Origin: Alviniconcha marisindica
Taxonomy: Eukaryota > Mollusca > Gastropoda > Provannidae
Assembly: GCA_018857735.1 (NCBI GenBank)
Contig: JABMCL010003092.1
Span: 913,925 to 977,924 of the forward strand
Length of the DNA stretch: 64,000 nucleotides
Direction of reading: 5' to 3'
This document shows positions 40,401-46,400 of the stretch, one piece after another. A program made the translations under genes and the position numbers. Below the pieces are notes generated by a model. It was not told the origin of the DNA. It saw only the letters and a list, made by a program, of their open reading frames with translations, and searched no databases. The number at the start of each line of letters is the position of its first letter. Within the stretch, counting starts at the first letter, position 1.

Positions 40401-43400
40401 AATACCCCATCCACAAGTTGGGAAACAACACACTTGGTGCACACACACTGCTGGTGCCCTTCCCGCCTAGTCTCTTGGGAAGAAAAAACAAAACAAAAAC
40501 ACTGGCTTGGTTCACACTTTCATGCTGGCACGCCCCCATGAACAGAATCTACATGATTATGTGCAACTAAGTTATGAAGAAGCCAGACTCACTGTGGAGT
40601 GCTCCTGGCGCACATATACCCAAATTACCAGTGAGTGCAATAATTTGTACAGCTTGTAGTTGCCTGTGTTGTTGAGATGTACTGCATCACAGAACGACCC
40701 GTTAAGATTGTGGTAGTGTGTCTCATTTTCTGCTTTGAAGCGGGCAAAGTTGTGCTGTAGAAACTTCATGTTCAGCAGTCTGTTAGAACTTTGAGACGTG
40801 CACTGATCTGCAGGGCTTGAGTATCGTATCTAGCATTGTCTAAATGCCATGTGGGTAAACATGGCAGCAGCAGTGTCACAGCAATGAAGGGGATGTGCCA
40901 GGCATTGTAAAAATAGGAAGTTGTGGCCACTATCTTGCTCACTAACTCCTTGATGTTGCATTTTGACACCTTGTCAGTTTTGCCAATCATGAAAATCATG
41001 GTGCATGGGCGATGAGTCTTGACTGCCTGAAGCATGGACAGAGCATGGACAGAGAGACTGTGCCTTGAAACATCACAGATACCCCTGACACCTTGAAATT
41101 CAATGCCACATTGTAAGGCATATGGCTCTCAGTATCACTATCAGACTTGCGTACAAATTTACTGAGTCTTAATATGTGCGAATGGCCAACCATCAACACT
41201 GTTCAGTCGACTGATTCATAACCACACACAGAGAGAAATTGAAACATACACAATGTACACTCCTATCAGTTGAAACAGTACTTGCATGGCGATAAAGTTG
41301 TTGAAAGTTCTGGTGTGTTACTATATAATTATATGCCTGTATGCCAGCAAGACAGGAGTCAAAGGATTGTTCTTTGTTCTCTTGCAAAATGTGCCAAAGA
41401 TGGCACACCACCTATTGCCCATGTACAGGCTGTTTATACCCCCAGTCCCTCTAGGTAAAATTAGTCTAGCAGCCCACTTCCTTGCAGCAGTCTTACACTC
41501 CGTCATCTGCTATAGAGTGCTACATACAAAGAAAAAATCTAATTTCAGTTTCAAACTGGCAATATGCGTGAGGCATGGAAACCCCTTCCATGCCTCACGC
41601 ATATTGCCAGTTTGAAAACACTAGCTGGACACACCAAGCCTAAATTAAACAGTTGAAACAAGCTAGGTGTTAATAATAATAATAATAGGGAACATATAGA
41701 GTGCATTTGGAATCTCAAAGCACTTTATTCAATTCAATTCAATTCAATTCAAAAAACTTTAATCATCCCACAAGGGGCAATTTTGTTGTGTGTTTTTTAC
41801 AACTTAAAAATACATAAATAAATGTGTGTAAAATATTTTACAACTTAAAGAAAAACATACAATGCACAAATACCCATAATTATACAAATCAATAGTATAC
41901 CAGCGTACAAAACAAACCAAAAATTAACAGACATCTTCATACAAAACATGGCAAAAACACACGTACACGAAATCGGTAAATGATAAAAGTGATAAACAAA
42001 AGGAGCGCTGAATGACTTTTATTGCTGATTTGACACTCAAGACTTCAGAACTGAACTAGCCCAGATCAGATCAGAACTACAGGAAAAGGATGATGTTGAA
42101 GATTTTGGGATTGATGCCAAGATCGTTGAGAGCATTATTCTGAAGCTTAACATCAGGAAAGCAATTGGCCTGACAACATCTGTGGAAGACTTTTGAAATC
42201 GTGCGCTTCCAAGCTTTCTGTTGTTTTCAGTTAGTTGTTCACATGGTCTCTGAAAGAAAACACTGTACTTGGAAAACCTTTGTAATCTGTCCTGTTCCAA
42301 GAAACAGAAATCCTTCTTATTTAAGCAGTTATTGTCCAGTTGCTGTGACATCTATTGTAATGAAGTGTTTTGAATGTATCATCCTCCACCAACTCGTGAA
42401 ACACATGAAGCCCCATACCAGTTTGCATTCAAGCATAACAAAAGCACCGAAGATGCAACACTCACTCTTTTGCACAATGCATATACTCATCTTGAAAAAC
42501 CAGGTTCATTTGTCCAAATTATCTTCATCAACTTTTCTTCTGCCTTCAGTACCATACAACCACACCTCATGGCAAGCAAACTTTTGAAACTTAATGTTAA
42601 CCCAAGACTGATTCTCTGGATTGTTGACTTTCTTGTCAGTCGTTCTCAGACAGTTCGTCACCAAGTTGCACTCTCGTCTTCCTGCTCTATTTCCACTGGC
42701 TCTCATCAAGACAGTGTCCTATCTCCTGTTCTCTTTACACTCTATACAAATGACTACACAGGCACTGACACAATACCAGTCATAAAATACTTTGATGATT
42801 CTACCATAGAAGATCTTTCCAACTCAGATTTTGTTTATGTTGCTGAAGTTGAAAGGCAGTTACTAAACTGGTGCGGGGATAATTCCCTTGACTTGAATGT
42901 AAAGGGGGAAAAAAAATAAAAAAATATTGATTGATTTAAAAAAAGCTCCAACTGTCATTCCAGATATCTTTATTGAAAGCTGAAAGTGTGGCTGAGTACA
43001 AATATCTAGGAACAGTCTTAGACAACAAGCTGAATTTTAACAAAGACACTGATTTTATTCACAAAAGATGGCAGCCAAGAATATTTTGCCTTCAAAAACT
43101 AAGATCTCTTAATGTGAATGCTGCTGTTTTACATACTTTGGACTGGAGTTGTATTGAATCAATTTTTTTGTTTTTTGTTCCTGTGCTGGTTTGGAGGCTT
43201 GAATGTGAAAAGCAAAAATGCCCTGAATAAATTAAAGTGGTGAATGTATGTTGCAAGGTTGTGGGTGAAAGACTTAAGTCAGTTGTATGAACGTTGTGTG
43301 GTATGGAAGGCTAGGGTTATTATGGATGACAACAGCCATGTCCTTGCTAAATATTATGAGGAATGAGTTAACAACTTCTGGTGAGGTTGACAGAACAGCT

Positions 43401-46400
43401 CTAGAGAAATGTACTTAACTATATGACGATACACAAGGAACAATTAACACAAGCACTTTCGACAGAGAGTCTTTGTCAGGTGTAAGAGAGATAGAAAATG
43501 ATAAAAGAAGAAGGAAGTAAAGAAGAAGATAGACAAGGAATTAAAGTAAAACAGAAATTAGACAAAGAGTTGAATAAAACAATGTTAAGAATATTATGAG
43601 CTTCTTCCATCTGGTAGACGATTTCGCATACCAAAATCAAATACAGTGAGATAGCATTCTGCAGTCAATAGCATTTCTGAACAGATAAATCTGTTCAAAC
43701 GTCAAAGCAGTGTGTGTGTGTATAAATTACTAGTTTGTTTATTATGTAACTTTTGTATTTTCAATAACTGTTCTTTGAGTTTTAAAATATACAATATGTG
43801 TTATTGTGTACTGTGATGTGGTTAATGTTCAGCCACGTTTTAATTTCTCTGATGAGATAATAAAGTAATCTTGAATCTTGAATCTGAACATTTGTTGAGC
43901 ACCTAATCTCAAGATGAGCCCTAGGTGCTTTACCGTAGCAACTGTTGTGCTATTCTCTGCATCTGCGCTATAGTCACATGCGACTCTGAGTAAGTGTCCA
44001 TAACTTTACATCATGTGATTTGAATATCCACTGAAGTGATATTACATTGCTGGTGCCATGTGAAACTGCTGCTGTTGCGGTGCAAGTTTTGTGAACTTAT
44101 AAACTCCGTATAAATTCCTTATAACTTTAACAAGCATGCACCAGTTTACAGTGTCATTTTATTTGAAGCCACATGTGGGATGCATGTGTGTTTAGCTGTA
44201 GCCTGCCACTGCCACTTTTGGCAGAATAGCTGGGATCTTTTACATGATACTGCAGTAACACAGGGGTAGACCGGATACCAAAATAAGAGTCAGCATAGAA
44301 AGTTGACAGTGGAGAAGAAAATTATCCAACCACTCCTGCAAGTACTCGAACCAAGACTTTTCAATCATGAGTCCGTCGCTCTACCACAGAGCCATCCCAG
44401 TTCCCCAATCTACTCCAAAATACTTTCACTTTATCATAAATATAAGAGTGTTTGCTGTGTGATTAATGCTGTGGAAAATGCATACAAAATTGTTGAGAAG
44501 TAAAAACACTACTGAAGAATTTCTTCCAAGCACTGGGTAGGAAAACAACCTAGCTCAACAACAAAAAAGATAAGTGGACTAGCTTTCCATCTCATTTTTC
44601 ATTATTTTTCACTGTTTAAGTTTAACTGTTGTTTAAATGTCATTTTGTAGCTTGATAAGGGGGATTACCCTGAAAATTTGCAGGTTGTGTTTTGTCCCAA
44701 TAACTAGCATTCTGTTGAACCTTTTATGTGTTTGGAGCTTGTTTTAGAACACTAGCAGTCATTCTTGTTTCAGGTTAAATTTTTAAATATTTATTTAACA
44801 TGCTTTAGTTTTCAGCCAACAAATGGGTGCATGATGAGATGAGAATAACATTACATAAACATAATCTTTAGGATATAATTGGCTATTATTATTGTCAGCA
44901 AATGATCATTTTATAAAGCACAAGTTATAGTACAGCTATGTGGATGCCAGAATGATTCATACCAAAAATGCATTAGTTCAATCTGCAGGTTTCTCACTAA
45001 CGACACAGGCAAGACTCTTGTTCCTTCATATATCTCTCATGGCTTGACTACTCCTCATGGGTACACCTAATTCTGTCATCCAGCCTCTCCAGAAAATTCA
45101 AAACTTTGCTGCAAGACTCATTCTCTTGGCACCCCGCCACCACCACTCAACATTTCTCCTGGAAAAACTGCACTGGCTTATCCATTTCAGAACATATTAG
45201 ATATAAAGTCGCTTATATGTGTTTCTGTGCTATAAATGGTTCTGGTCTTGCTTACCTCTCTGAACTGCTATACGTCTACATTCCTTCTTGTACACTATAC
45301 TCTTCTTCTGACAGCTGCCTGCTAAAAATCCAACAATACAAATGCAAGACTCAAAGCATTCACACTCTCACTTGCTGTGAATTCTGCATTTGGAATTCAC
45401 TCCCACAAGACCTTCAACCCTGTCATCTTTTAAAACCAAACTGAAAACCTTCCTCTTCTCACAGTATTTCCACCACAACTAATGCCAGTTTCTGCTACAG
45501 TCATTGTGTGTGTCTGTGTCTGTGTGTGTGTCTGTGTGCATGTGTTTTCCATATACTTCATGTAAATTGTTTTGGTAGGACTGTGCTCCACATGTGTACA
45601 GAATATCATATTTAGTTAATATGTATCATGTGAGTGTGCAGGGTGTTGATGAGCGCATGATAAATGCACATTAGTATTATTAAAAACAAAACTCTGAAGA
45701 CTGTTGGCAAACTAGCAATGTACAAAAATCAGCTGGCCAATCACCAGCCCTAAACGGGTTGATTTTTTTCCTTTCCATTAGCCAGTTCCATGCCAAGTGC
45801 ATGTAGCCATTAGCCAATTCCATGCCAAGTTCAAGGAGTCATTAGCCAATTCCATGCCAAGTGCATGTAGCCATTTCCATGCCAAGAGCATGTAGCCATT
45901 AGCCAGTTCCATGCCAAGTGCATGTAGCCATTAGCCAAGTGCATGTAGCCATTAGCCAATTCCATGCCAAATGCATGTAGCCATTAGCCAATTCCATGCC
46001 AAGTGCATGTGGATATTCATCAAGCCAGCCATTGGTAGAACAAGAATAATCTCAAGAAAATTCCTAGTAAAGCACATTGAAGGATATGTACCCTGGTTGA
46101 ATTTAAAGAAAAAAATCCAGATCCATCTTTCACTGTCAGAATGTGCCGATAAATGTTAAGGCCGTGTAGTTCAGCTCCATGCTTCAGGTTCAAAACACAT
46201 ACACTCCATCAGCATGAGCTATTCTACAGTAGGTCACCCTCTGACCCAGGTTTACTGCTATTGTTACCACATTTGGCATGCATCCTGAGTGTGGGGATGG
46301 AAACAACTGTGGTAAAATAATTAATTTTCATGCTGCTACAAATGTCTAAAAACACATTTATTGTGTAGTGTAGCCAAATCATAGTAATTTGACCTCCAGC

